A stretch of 64,000 bases of DNA from Loktanella sp. IMCC34160. GTDB taxonomy: Bacteria > Pseudomonadota > Alphaproteobacteria > Rhodobacterales > Rhodobacteraceae. The stretch lies in contig NZ_SELP01000002.1 in assembly GCF_004145845.1 (NCBI RefSeq), positions 496,001 to 560,000 on the forward strand. The letters run 5' to 3'. Below, piece by piece: positions 7,689 through 16,143 of the stretch (the first letter of the stretch is position 1; every line of letters starts with the position of its first letter). Below the pieces are notes generated by a model. The model had not been told where the DNA came from. It ran no database searches and saw only the letters and a list, made by a program, of their open reading frames with translations. The position numbers and the translations under genes are program-made.

Positions 7689-8325
7689 TATCCTGTCCGA
7701 CCCGATCTGCCCGTGGTGCTATATCGGCAAGGCAAACCTTGACCGGGCGCTGGAACAGGTGGGCGACCATCCGTTCATCGTGGAATGGCACCCGTTCCAG
7801 CTGAACCCCGACATGCCCGCCGAAGGCATGGACCGCCGCGCCTATATGGAGGCGAAATTTGGCGGCCAAGAGGGGGCCGTGAAGGCCTATCTGCCGGTGG
7901 CGGAACACGCCCAGAAGGCCGGGCTGACCCTGAACCTGGACAAGATCGCGCGCACGCCGAACACGCTGAACGCCCATCGCCTGATCCATTGGGCCGGGAT
8001 CGAACAGAAACAGACCCCGGTCGTGTCGGCCCTGTTCAAGGCCTATTTCGTCGAGGGGCGCGATATCGGTGATGCCGAAGTATTGGCTGATATTGCCGAT
8101 ACCGCCGGAATGGACGCAAGCGTTGTGACCCGTCTACTGGGGTCCGACGCGGACATGGACGACATCCGCGCCCGCGACGCCCATTCCCGCGAGATGGGGG
8201 TCAATTCGGTGCCGACCTTTATCGTCGCGCAGCAGCACGCGGTTCCCGGCGCACAGCCGGTCGAGCTGTGGGTGCAGGTGATCGCCGATATCAAGGCCCA
8301 GATGGAACAGGCGAACGGCGCATGA
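7675..8325 (+). CDS. DsbA-family (FrnE-like) thiol oxidoreductase
   Basis: 216 residues with the thioredoxin-fold active site CPWC at residues 12-15 (DPICPWCYIGK) and no signal peptide, so it is cytoplasmic. The downstream GVNSVPTFIV cis-proline block (cis-Pro near 181) is characteristic of the FrnE/2-hydroxychromene-2-carboxylate isomerase branch. FrnE-type proteins act as disulfide oxidoreductases or in polyketide-related steps. The ATG lies 14 bases inside the acyl-CoA ligase gene. Confidence 0.85.
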   Translation: MVKLDILSDPICPWCYIGKANLDRALEQVGDHPFIVEWHPFQLNPDMPAEGMDRRAYMEAKFGGQEGAVKAYLPVAEHAQKAGLTLNLDKIARTPNTLNAHRLIHWAGIEQKQTPVVSALFKAYFVEGRDIGDAEVLADIADTAGMDASVVTRLLGSDADMDDIRARDAHSREMGVNSVPTFIVAQQHAVPGAQPVELWVQVIADIKAQMEQANGA

Positions 8326-8639
8326 AGAACGAAGCGGTCCTTGTCCTTATCGGTCTTCTTGCCACCATCGTCGCGGGCGGCACGGTGTTCTTTCACGCGG
8401 TCGAGGGCTGGAGCTGGGTCGACAGCTATTTCTTCACCGTGGTGACCCTGTCGACCGTCGGCTACGGCAACCTTGTCCCCGTCACCGTGATGGGCAAGAT
8501 CGGCACCACGGTGATGATCTTTCTGGGGCTTGGGGTCTTCGCGCTGGCCATCCAGCAGTTCGGCCATGTGACGATCCAGCGACGGCTGGAGGCGCGGCGC
8601 AAGGCACGCGAGGCCCAGCGAAACGACAGCACCACATGA
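8322..8639 (+). CDS. two-helix potassium channel
   Basis: 105-residue membrane protein with two membrane segments (AVLVLIGLLATIVAGGTVFF and GTTVMIFLGLGVFALAI) around a pore loop carrying the K+ selectivity filter TVGYGN at residues 45-50. That is a KcsA-type minimal pore with no regulatory domain. The start is the ATG at 8322, overlapping the preceding stop as ATGA; an upstream GTG at 8268 would add a segment read in the wrong context. A charged C-terminus (RRLEARRKAREAQR) would sit in the cytosol. Confidence 0.85.
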   Translation: MKNEAVLVLIGLLATIVAGGTVFFHAVEGWSWVDSYFFTVVTLSTVGYGNLVPVTVMGKIGTTVMIFLGLGVFALAIQQFGHVTIQRRLEARRKAREAQRNDSTT

Positions 8640-9097
8640 TCACGGCCCACCTTCCTTCAGGCTATCTGTTGGGGCGGAAGGTTGCGACCCATCACGCGAT
8701 CCTTGCTGCCGTCGTCGTGGGGGCGGTGTTTCCCGATGTGGACCTGATCTGGTTCTACTGGATCGACGACCGGGCCTTTCACCACCATCACTATTGGGTC
8801 CATATTCCGGGGTTCTGGGTGATCACGGGCGCCATCATCTGGCCGATCCTGCGGGCGGTGGATCTGAGGGTATCGAGGGTATTCGCCGCGTTCCTTGCAG
8901 GCGTCGCCCTGCACATCGGGCTTGATGCCATTGCGGGCGGAATAGCCTGGGGGTGGCCTTTTGACAGCCATCTTTACACCATCGTATCGGTGCCTGCCCT
9001 TGGCGGGCATTGGATATGGAATTTCATCCTTCATCCGGTCTTTGCGCTGGAGTTGGCAATCTGGGCAAGTGCGGGGTGGCTGTTTTGGAACAAGTAA
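8636..9097 (+). CDS. YdjM-like membrane-bound metal-dependent hydrolase
   Basis: 153-residue multi-pass membrane protein of the LexA-binding, inner-membrane-associated hydrolase type (YdjM family). Possible metal ligands are present in the family positions: His5 (AHLPSGYLL), Asp34/Asp36 (FPDVDLIW), a run of four His at 49-52 with His56, and HIGLDAIAGG near 92. Substrate is unknown; relatives are annotated as putative phospholipase-type hydrolases. The start overlaps the channel gene stop as ATGA. Confidence 0.75.
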   Translation: MITAHLPSGYLLGRKVATHHAILAAVVVGAVFPDVDLIWFYWIDDRAFHHHHYWVHIPGFWVITGAIIWPILRAVDLRVSRVFAAFLAGVALHIGLDAIAGGIAWGWPFDSHLYTIVSVPALGGHWIWNFILHPVFALELAIWASAGWLFWNK

Positions 9098-10296
9098 GAA
9101 AACCCGGGCCAAAACGTACTGAATTCGTCGCCCTGATGGCAATGATGGGAGCGATGGTGGCCTTTTCCATCGACGCCATGCTGCCCGCGCTGCCCGAGAT
9201 TGGCGCAGAGCTGAGCCCAGATGCCCTGAACCGTGCGCAGCTTGTCGTCACAAGCCTCGTGCTGGGCATGGGGGTGGGCACCTTCTTTGTCGGGCCGATA
9301 TCCGATGCCGTCGGCCGGCGGCCCGTCGTGATCGGCGGCACGGTGATCTATATCGGGGCGGCATTGTCGGCCTATTGGGTGAACAGTCTCGAAGGGCTGC
9401 TCATCTCGCGTGTCATCATGGGGCTTGGCGCCTCAGGCGCGCGGGTCATGTCGATTGCCATTGTCCGAGACAAGTTTGAGGGGCGGCAGATGGCGCGGAT
9501 CACCAGTTTCGTCATGCTGGTCTTTGCGCTGGTTCCTGCGCTGGCCCCGTCGCTTGGGGCGCTGATCATCGTGGGCTGGGGCTGGCGGGCTGTGTTCCTG
9601 TCCTTCGCGATCTTCGCGCTGGTGATCTGTCTTTGGTATTTGCTGCGACAGCCCGAAACCCTGCATCCCGAATATCGGCGGCCCCTGTCCTTTCGGGCGA
9701 TGGGCGCTGCCCTGCGGGAAATGGCGGCGCATCCGACGGTACGGCTTTCGACTGTCGTCCAGACGCTGTGCTTCGGGATGCTGTTTTCGGTTCTGTCCTC
9801 GACCCAGCAGGTGTTTGACATAACCTTTGATCAGGGCGCGGCTTTCCCGCTGTGGTTCGGCGCGATTGCTGTCATCGCGGCGAGTGGATCGGTGATCAAC
9901 GCGCGGCTGGTGGTGCGGCTTGGGATGCGGGCCATGGTCAAGGGCGTGTTGGTCCTGGAAATCGGCCTTTCCGCGCTGATGATCCTTGGATGGTTGCTGG
10001 TCCCCGGAACGGTCGCGTCCCTGGCCCTTTATGTACTTTGGACCGCATCGGTCTTCTTCATGGTCGGGCTGACAATCGGCAACCTGACTGCACTGGCGCT
10101 CGAGCCGATGGGGCATATCGCGGGGATCGCCGCCTCGGCCCTGACGGCGATTGCGACCGTCGGCGCGGTGCTGATCGCGGTGCCGGTGGGGCTGGCCTTT
10201 GACGGAACGCCCCTGCCGCTGGCCATAGGTGTGCTCTGCGCAGCCATCCCGGCGCTGTGGCTGACAACAAAGATCCGGCGGGACAGCGACGGCTAG
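9076..10296 (+). CDS. MFS multidrug exporter, Bcr/CflA family
   Basis: About 406 residues, twelve predicted membrane segments. The motif-A loop GPISDAVGRRPVVIGG lies between helices 2 and 3, and the SIDAMLPALPEI opening is the drug:H+ antiporter (DHA1) Bcr/CflA signature. It exports small hydrophobic compounds. I chose the GTG at 9076 because the 9010 ATG would overlap the hydrolase gene by 88 bases and adds non-family residues; a TTG at 9085 is also possible. It closes the overlapping five-gene cluster that begins at 6183. Confidence 0.82.
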   Translation: MAVLEQVRKPGPKRTEFVALMAMMGAMVAFSIDAMLPALPEIGAELSPDALNRAQLVVTSLVLGMGVGTFFVGPISDAVGRRPVVIGGTVIYIGAALSAYWVNSLEGLLISRVIMGLGASGARVMSIAIVRDKFEGRQMARITSFVMLVFALVPALAPSLGALIIVGWGWRAVFLSFAIFALVICLWYLLRQPETLHPEYRRPLSFRAMGAALREMAAHPTVRLSTVVQTLCFGMLFSVLSSTQQVFDITFDQGAAFPLWFGAIAVIAASGSVINARLVVRLGMRAMVKGVLVLEIGLSALMILGWLLVPGTVASLALYVLWTASVFFMVGLTIGNLTALALEPMGHIAGIAASALTAIATVGAVLIAVPVGLAFDGTPLPLAIGVLCAAIPALWLTTKIRRDSDG

Positions 10297-10312
10297 GACC
10301 CGCCTGCCGCCG

Positions 10313-13300
10313 CTAGCCAGCCTTCTTCTCGGCCTTCGCTTCCTTCACCTTCATCGCCAGATCCTGCGCGATGGCAAAGGCGCCCTTGATCTTGTCGCTG
10401 TCCTTCTTCCAGTCGCGGCGGACGACGATCTTGTTGTCCTTGACCTTGGCCAGCCCATCCTGCGCCTGAATGAAGTCGACCAGCCCCTTGGGCGAGGCGA
10501 ATTTGTCGTTGTGGAACCGGATCGTCGCGCCCTTCGGCCCGCCGTCCAGATGGCTGATGCCGGCGCGTTTGCACATCGCCTTGATCCGCACGATCAGCAT
10601 CAGCGTGTTCACCTCTTTCGGCAGCTTGCCGAAGCGGTCGATCAGTTCGGCGGCGAACCCTTCCAGTTCCACCTTGGTAGTCAGTTCCGACAGCCGCCGG
10701 TAGAGGCCTAGGCGCACATCCAGATCGGGGACATAGCTGTCGGGGATCAGGACCGGGACGCCAAGGTTGATCTGCGGCGCCCAATGCCCGTCGTTGTCGG
10801 TGACGCCCTCGGCCTCGCCAGACCGGATGCGCGCGATTTCGTCCTCGAGCATCTGTTGATACAGCTCGTATCCGACCTCGTTGATATGGCCCGACTGTTC
10901 TTCGCCCAACAGGTTGCCCGCGCCCCGGATGTCCAGATCCTGACTGGCCAGCGTGAACCCGGCCCCCAGCGTATCCAGACTGCCCAGAACGCGCAGACGC
11001 TTTTCCGCCTGCGGGGTCAGCCGGGCGCGGGGTTTCGTGGTCAGATAGGCATAGGCGCGGGTCTTGGACCGGCCCACGCGTCCCCGGATCTGATAGAGTT
11101 GGGCAAGGCCGAACATATCCGCCCGGTGCACCACCATCGTATTTGCAGTCGGGATATCGAGCCCCGATTCCACGATGGTCGTGGCCAGAAGCACGTCGTA
11201 TTTCCCGTCGTAGAAGGCATTCATCCGGTCGTCCAACTCGCCCGCCGCCATCTGGCCGTGGGCCACCACATAGGTGATTTCCGGGACATTGGTTTTCAAC
11301 CAGTCCTCGACCTCGGGCAGGTCGGAGATGCGCGGCACCACATAGAAGGATTGCCCGCCGCGATAGTGTTCGCGCAAGAGCGCCTCGCGGACGGTGATGG
11401 TGTCAAATTCGCTGACGTATGTGCGGATCGCCAGACGGTCCACCGGGGGCGTGCCGATGATCGACAGTTCGCGCACGCCGGTCAGCGACATTTGCAGGGT
11501 GCGCGGGATCGGCGTGGCAGTCAGGGTCAGGACGTGCACATCCGACCGCATCTGCTTGAGCCGTTCCTTGTGCTGGACGCCGAAGTGCTGCTCTTCGTCG
11601 ATGATCAACAGGCCCAGGTTGCGGAACTTTGTCCCCTTGGCCAAGAGCGCATGGGTGCCGATGACGATATCCACATCGCCCGAGGCCATGCCGTCCCGCG
11701 TGGCGGCCATATCCTTGGCCGAGACGAACCGCGACAGTTGCCGCACCTTGATCGGGAAGCCGCGGAACCGTTCGGCAAAGCTTTTGTAATGTTGCCGGGC
11801 CAGCAGGGTCGTCGGCGCGATCAGCGCGACCTGCACCCCCGACATCGCCGCGACAAAGGCCGCGCGAATCGCGACCTCGGTCTTGCCAAAGCCCACGTCG
11901 CCGCAGATCAGCCGGTCCATCGGGCGGCCCGCGTCCAGATCGTCCAGCACCTCGGCGATGGCCTGCAACTGGTCGTCGGTTTCGGCATAGGGGAAGCGGG
12001 CCAGAAACTGGTCCCACATGCCATCGGGCGGGGTCAGCACGGGCGCCTTGCGCAGAGCGCGTTCGGCGGCGATGCGGATCAGCCGTTCCGCCATCTGGCG
12101 GATGCGTTCCTTCAGCCGGGCCTTCTTGGCCTGCCATGCGCCGCCGCCCAGCCGGTCCAACAGCCCCTCTTCATGGCCGTATTTCGACAGAAGCTCGATG
12201 TTCTCGACCGGCAGGTACAGCTTGGACCCTTCGGCGTATTCCAGCGCGATGCATTCATGGGCGGCACCGGCGGCGGTGATGACCTCAAGCCCGAGGTAGC
12301 GGCCAACGCCGTGGTCGACATGAACCACCAGATCGCCCGGCGTCAGGCTTTGGGTTTCGGTCAGGAAGTTTTCGGCGCGGCGCTTCTTCTTGGTTTGCCG
12401 GATCAGGCGGTCGCCCAGAACATCCTGTTCGGAAATGACCGTCAGGTCCTTCGCCTCGAACCCGGCATCCAGTGGCCAGACCGCCAGATGCAGGCCTGCC
12501 TTGCCGACGCGGGTGAAGGCGGTGATGTGGATCACCTCGCCCATGCCCTCGTCTTCCAGAAGGCCGGACAGGCGTTCGCGCGCGCCGTCGGAATAGCTGG
12601 CGATCACGACCGGGCCATCGTCCAGTTTGCGCCGCAGATGGTCGGCCAGGGCGCCGAACAGGCTGATGCTTTCCTGTTGCCGTTCGGGGGCGAAATTGCG
12701 CCCGATCCGCCCGCCAGCGTCGATGACGCCCGGGCCGCTGGCCTTTGGCAGAGGGTGGAAATGCAGCACGCGGCGGCCATCGGTGGCCGCGTCCCATGCG
12801 GCGTCGTCCAGATACAGCAGGTCCGGTGGCACGGGCTTGTAGACCGTATCGACCCGGCCCTTCTGGGTCATGGCGATCTTGCGGGTTTCGTATTGGTCGG
12901 CAATCCCGTCCCAGCGCGACAGGCGGGCCGCCCCGGTCTGGTCGTCCAGCGTTATCGTGGCGCCGGGCAGGTAATCGAACAGGGTTTCAAGATGGTCGTG
13001 AAAGAAGGGCAGCCAATGTTCGACGCCCGCGTGCTTGCGGCCCGCGCTGACGGCCTCGTACAGCGGGTCATCGGTGCCTGCCGCGCCAAATTCGATCCGG
13101 TAGTTCTGGCGGAACCGGGTGATCGCGGCCTCGTCCAGAATGACCTCGGACACGGGTGCAAGTTCGATGACCGACAGTTTTTCGGTGGTACGCTGGGTCG
13201 CCGGGTCGAACCGGCGGGCGCCGTCCAGCACGTCCCCGAACAGGTCCAGCCGCACCGGCCCTTCCTGACCCGGCGGGAAGATGTCGATGATCCCGCCCCG

Positions 13301-13774
13301 GATCGCGTAATCGCCCGGTTCCAGCACCGTGGGCGCCTGGGTGAACCCCATGCGGATCAGGAAATCGCGCAGGCCCTTTTCGTTGATCCGGTCACCGACG
13401 CGGGCGGAAAACGCGGCCTCGCGCAGAACCTCGCGGGCGGGCACCTTCTGGGTCGCAGCGTTCAGGGTGGTCAGCAGGACGAATTTTTTCGGCATCCCGT
13501 GCGCCAGCGCCGCAAGCGTCGCCATCCGGGTGGCCGAAATATCTGCATTGGGAGAGACGCGGTCATAGGGCAAACAGTCCCACGACGGGAAGGTCATCAC
13601 CGGCATATCGGGGGCAAAGAAGGCCAGCGCGGCCTGCATCGCGGCCAGTCGCTTGTCATCGCGGGCGACATGCAGAACGGGCGCGCCGCCCTTGTCGATC
13701 TCTTGCAGGATCAGGCGGGCATCCAGACCTTCGGGCGCGCCGCCAACGGTGATATGATGGGATGAATTGGCCAT
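10313..13774 (-). CDS. mfd: transcription-repair coupling factor
   Basis: About 1153 residues, full length. Mfd displaces stalled RNA polymerase and recruits UvrA for transcription-coupled repair. Visible features in order: UvrB-like N-terminal region with GDYAIRGGIIDIFPPG, the CarD/RNAP-interaction domain (GDLVVHVDHGVGRYLGLE), helicase motif I GDVGFGKTEVA, motif II DEEQH, motif III TATPIPRTLQMSL, and the TRG/C-terminal domain. Start chosen at the ATG giving MANSSHHITVGG; an upstream in-frame ATG at 13834 would overlap the neighbouring gene. A membrane-protein gene lies 37 bases upstream on the same strand. Confidence 0.97.
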   Translation of the reverse strand: MANSSHHITVGGAPEGLDARLILQEIDKGGAPVLHVARDDKRLAAMQAALAFFAPDMPVMTFPSWDCLPYDRVSPNADISATRMATLAALAHGMPKKFVLLTTLNAATQKVPAREVLREAAFSARVGDRINEKGLRDFLIRMGFTQAPTVLEPGDYAIRGGIIDIFPPGQEGPVRLDLFGDVLDGARRFDPATQRTTEKLSVIELAPVSEVILDEAAITRFRQNYRIEFGAAGTDDPLYEAVSAGRKHAGVEHWLPFFHDHLETLFDYLPGATITLDDQTGAARLSRWDGIADQYETRKIAMTQKGRVDTVYKPVPPDLLYLDDAAWDAATDGRRVLHFHPLPKASGPGVIDAGGRIGRNFAPERQQESISLFGALADHLRRKLDDGPVVIASYSDGARERLSGLLEDEGMGEVIHITAFTRVGKAGLHLAVWPLDAGFEAKDLTVISEQDVLGDRLIRQTKKKRRAENFLTETQSLTPGDLVVHVDHGVGRYLGLEVITAAGAAHECIALEYAEGSKLYLPVENIELLSKYGHEEGLLDRLGGGAWQAKKARLKERIRQMAERLIRIAAERALRKAPVLTPPDGMWDQFLARFPYAETDDQLQAIAEVLDDLDAGRPMDRLICGDVGFGKTEVAIRAAFVAAMSGVQVALIAPTTLLARQHYKSFAERFRGFPIKVRQLSRFVSAKDMAATRDGMASGDVDIVIGTHALLAKGTKFRNLGLLIIDEEQHFGVQHKERLKQMRSDVHVLTLTATPIPRTLQMSLTGVRELSIIGTPPVDRLAIRTYVSEFDTITVREALLREHYRGGQSFYVVPRISDLPEVEDWLKTNVPEITYVVAHGQMAAGELDDRMNAFYDGKYDVLLATTIVESGLDIPTANTMVVHRADMFGLAQLYQIRGRVGRSKTRAYAYLTTKPRARLTPQAEKRLRVLGSLDTLGAGFTLASQDLDIRGAGNLLGEEQSGHINEVGYELYQQMLEDEIARIRSGEAEGVTDNDGHWAPQINLGVPVLIPDSYVPDLDVRLGLYRRLSELTTKVELEGFAAELIDRFGKLPKEVNTLMLIVRIKAMCKRAGISHLDGGPKGATIRFHNDKFASPKGLVDFIQAQDGLAKVKDNKIVVRRDWKKDSDKIKGAFAIAQDLAMKVKEAKAEKKAG

Positions 13775-13811
13775 GCGGTTCCCTACGCCACCGCCCTGCG
13801 ATGTCAACCGG

Positions 13812-14336
13812 TCAGAAGCCGGCCCCGACCGCAAGGTTCTGATACATCCCGAACATTGCGGTCACGAAGATCGAGAGCATGCCGATGAACTGGGTATAGA
13901 CCCGGTGCCGGTACAGGCGGCGGTGCAGCGCCTCGCCCTCGGGCTGTTCGGTTGCGATCAGCCGCGCGGTGGACAATGACAAAGCCCCGACAAGCGACAT
14001 CGGGAAGGCCAGAAGGAACACGGCCTGCGCGAATTCCACCCAATACCAGAAGGCCAGCACCCCAAGGGCAGTCAGGACAAAACAGACGAACCCCAGAAGC
14101 CAGAGCCCGGACACCCGGCCGATGTGCAGAATGCGGTTCACGTTGACCCGGACAAGGTCTTCCAGATCCTGCTGCGCCTCGCCGCCGGACCGGGCCGCGC
14201 GCTGGACCAGATCATAGGGAACGCCCAAAACCCAATGGCTGGCCGACGACCAGAACACCGCCAGCGCGATCCAGAACCAGAGGTTCGAGAAAGAGCGCAT
14301 GTCGATGACTTCAAAAAGGGTTTGGGTCCAATTCAC
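13812..14336 (-). CDS. four-helix membrane protein, hypothetical
   Basis: 174 residues if begun at the GTG at 14336 (MNWTQTLFEVIDMRSFSN); an ATG at 14300 would remove 12 residues. Four hydrophobic segments are evident (LWFWIALAVFWSSASHWVLG, VSGLWLLGFVCFVLTALGVL, FAQAVFLLAFPMSLVGAL, FIGMLSIFVTAMFGMY). Homologues in Rhodobacterales carry the transferred name component of SufBCD complex, but nothing here shows an Fe-S role. It precedes mfd on the same strand and diverges from hemB. Confidence 0.75.
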   Translation of the reverse strand: MNWTQTLFEVIDMRSFSNLWFWIALAVFWSSASHWVLGVPYDLVQRAARSGGEAQQDLEDLVRVNVNRILHIGRVSGLWLLGFVCFVLTALGVLAFWYWVEFAQAVFLLAFPMSLVGALSLSTARLIATEQPEGEALHRRLYRHRVYTQFIGMLSIFVTAMFGMYQNLAVGAGF

Positions 14337-14463
14337 GGGGGTCGGGTCCGGGTGATCTTTTCGATTTTTCGCGACCCTAGCGCCCGGATGCGGCATTGCC
14401 CAGACTTGTGATGCGACAAAATCCGTGGCACCGGTGATTTGTGACAAGAAAGGCCCGTTCCAG

Positions 14464-15462
14464 ATGACCCGCATCCCTGCCCCCTTTCCCGCCAACCGCC
14501 CGCGCCGTCTGCGGGCCACCCCGGCCCTGCGGTCGATGGTGCGCGAAAACACCCTGACCCCGGCCGATTTCATCTGGCCGATCTTCCTGATGGAGGGGAC
14601 GGATGCCGAAACCCCGGTGCCGTCGATGCCCGGTGTTGTCCGCCGCACGGTGGATCGGGTGGGTGCTGCGGCGAAAGAGGCGTGGGAACTGGGCATTCCG
14701 GCGATCTGCCTGTTTCCCTACACCGCAATGGAACACCGGACCGAGGATTGCGCCATGGCCTGGGACCCGGACAACCTGACCAACCGTGCCATCCGCGAGA
14801 TCAAGTCGGCCTGCCCCGAGATTGCGGTGATGACCGATATCGCGCTTGATCCCTACAACATCAACGGCCACGACGGGTTTGTCGAAAACGGCGAAATCGT
14901 CAACGACCGCACGGTCGCGGCGCTGGTTAAGATGGCACTGGCGCAGGCGGCCTCGGGCGCGGATATCCTCGGACCCTCGGACATGATGGATGGCCGGATC
15001 GCCGCCATTCGCGGGGCGCTTGAAAGTGAAGGATACCAGAAGGTTACGATCCTGTCTTACACTGCGAAATATGCCTCGTCCTTCTACGGGCCGTTTCGTG
15101 ACGCAGTGGGGGCATCGGGGGCGCTGACCGGGGACAAGAACACCTATCAGATGGACCCGGCCAATTCGGACGAGGCGATGCGCCTTGTCGCCCGCGATCT
15201 GGCCGAGGGGGCCGATATGGTCATGGTCAAGCCGGGGATGCCCTATCTGGACATCTGCCGACGGGTGAAAACCGAATTCGGGGTGCCGACCTTTGCCTAT
15301 CAGGTGTCCGGGGAATACGCGATGCTGCAGGCGGCCGCGCAAAACGATTGGCTGGACGGCAAGAAGGTGATGATGGAAAGCCTGATGTGCTTCAAACGCG
15401 CGGGCTGTGACGGCATCCTGACCTATTTCGCGCCCGAGGCCGCCAAAGTGCTGAACGGCTGA
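14464..15462 (+). CDS. hemB: delta-aminolevulinic acid dehydratase (porphobilinogen synthase)
   Basis: 332 residues; joins two 5-aminolevulinates to porphobilinogen in tetrapyrrole synthesis (heme, possibly bacteriochlorophyll and cobalamin). Schiff-base lysine motifs are present: YTAKYASSFYGPFR and MVKPGMPYLD. The catalytic-zinc cysteine cluster of the E. coli type is replaced by DIALDPYNINGHDG, so this is the zinc-independent (Mg or metal-free) class known from Rhodobacter and Pseudomonas. The ATG at 14464 gives MTRIPAPFPANRPRRLR, the usual alphaproteobacterial opening; the earlier GTG at 14425 is not used. Confidence 0.96.
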   Translation: MTRIPAPFPANRPRRLRATPALRSMVRENTLTPADFIWPIFLMEGTDAETPVPSMPGVVRRTVDRVGAAAKEAWELGIPAICLFPYTAMEHRTEDCAMAWDPDNLTNRAIREIKSACPEIAVMTDIALDPYNINGHDGFVENGEIVNDRTVAALVKMALAQAASGADILGPSDMMDGRIAAIRGALESEGYQKVTILSYTAKYASSFYGPFRDAVGASGALTGDKNTYQMDPANSDEAMRLVARDLAEGADMVMVKPGMPYLDICRRVKTEFGVPTFAYQVSGEYAMLQAAAQNDWLDGKKVMMESLMCFKRAGCDGILTYFAPEAAKVLNG

Positions 15463-15578
15463 AACCCGCCACCGCCGATGCCCCTGCATCTTGCGGGTGA
15501 CAGGCTTGCCAACTCTGCCTATAGTGGCGCCATCAAGAACGGCCGCCAGAGCCGTCCACAGGCACATGAGGCACATAG

Positions 15579-16136
15579 ATGAGCAGTCTTTCCAGACGCA
15601 ATTTCGCGCTTGGCGCGTTGGCCGGGGTTTCCCTGACCGCCTGCAGCAATGGCATCGGCGGTAGCGGCGCGCCAACCATCGACGCGCGGGTGAACGAAAC
15701 CCTGAACTACATGTATTCGCGCTATCCCGGCACCCGGGATCTGGCGAACAGCGCGCGCGGCATGTTGGTCATGCCGGTCATGACCGAGGTCGGGCTGGGG
15801 ATCGGCGGGTCGTTCGGGCGCGGTGCGCTGCGCATTCAGAACACCACCGTCGATTATTATTCCGCCGCCGGGGCCAGCGCGGGCATTCAGCTGGGCGCGC
15901 AGCAGTTCAGCCACGTGTTGTTCTTCATGACCGACGAGGCGCTGATGGAATTCCGCCGCGGGTCGGGCTGGGCCGCAGGGGCCGATATGGAATACGCGCT
16001 GAACGATCAGGGCGAAATGCTGCGGGCCGAGACCACGACCTCGCTTGCGCCGGTCATCGCCGTTGTCTTTGCGCAGGCCGGATTCCGGGTCGGGGCCACG
16101 CTGGAGGGTGTGAAATACACCCGCATCATTCCCTGA
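15579..16136 (+). CDS. SYLF-domain (YSC84-like) lipoprotein
   Basis: 185 residues. An N-terminal RRNFALGALAGVSLTACSN has a twin-arginine start and a lipobox-like LTAC with Cys22, suggesting a lipid-anchored exported protein. The remainder is a SYLF/YSC84 lipid-binding domain: ARGMLVMPVMTEVGLGIGGSFGRGAL, SAGASAGIQLGAQQFSHVLFFM and a C-terminal VFAQAGFRVGATLEGVKYT. Bacterial SYLF proteins bind phosphoinositides or other lipids in vitro; the role in bacteria is unclear. Confidence 0.8.
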   Translation: MSSLSRRNFALGALAGVSLTACSNGIGGSGAPTIDARVNETLNYMYSRYPGTRDLANSARGMLVMPVMTEVGLGIGGSFGRGALRIQNTTVDYYSAAGASAGIQLGAQQFSHVLFFMTDEALMEFRRGSGWAAGADMEYALNDQGEMLRAETTTSLAPVIAVVFAQAGFRVGATLEGVKYTRIIP

Positions 16137-16143
16137 TCCGATC

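Noticed and set aside
10291-10318. GGCTAG/CTAGCC inverted repeat containing the stops of both the MFS and mfd genes
   Set aside because: Only 6 bp with a 16-base loop and no T-run; likely coincidence of two TAG stops in GC-rich DNA.
10784-13765. 993-codon open frame opposite mfd
   Set aside because: Antisense frame produced by GC-rich third positions; the mfd reading has every helicase motif and the opposite product matches nothing.
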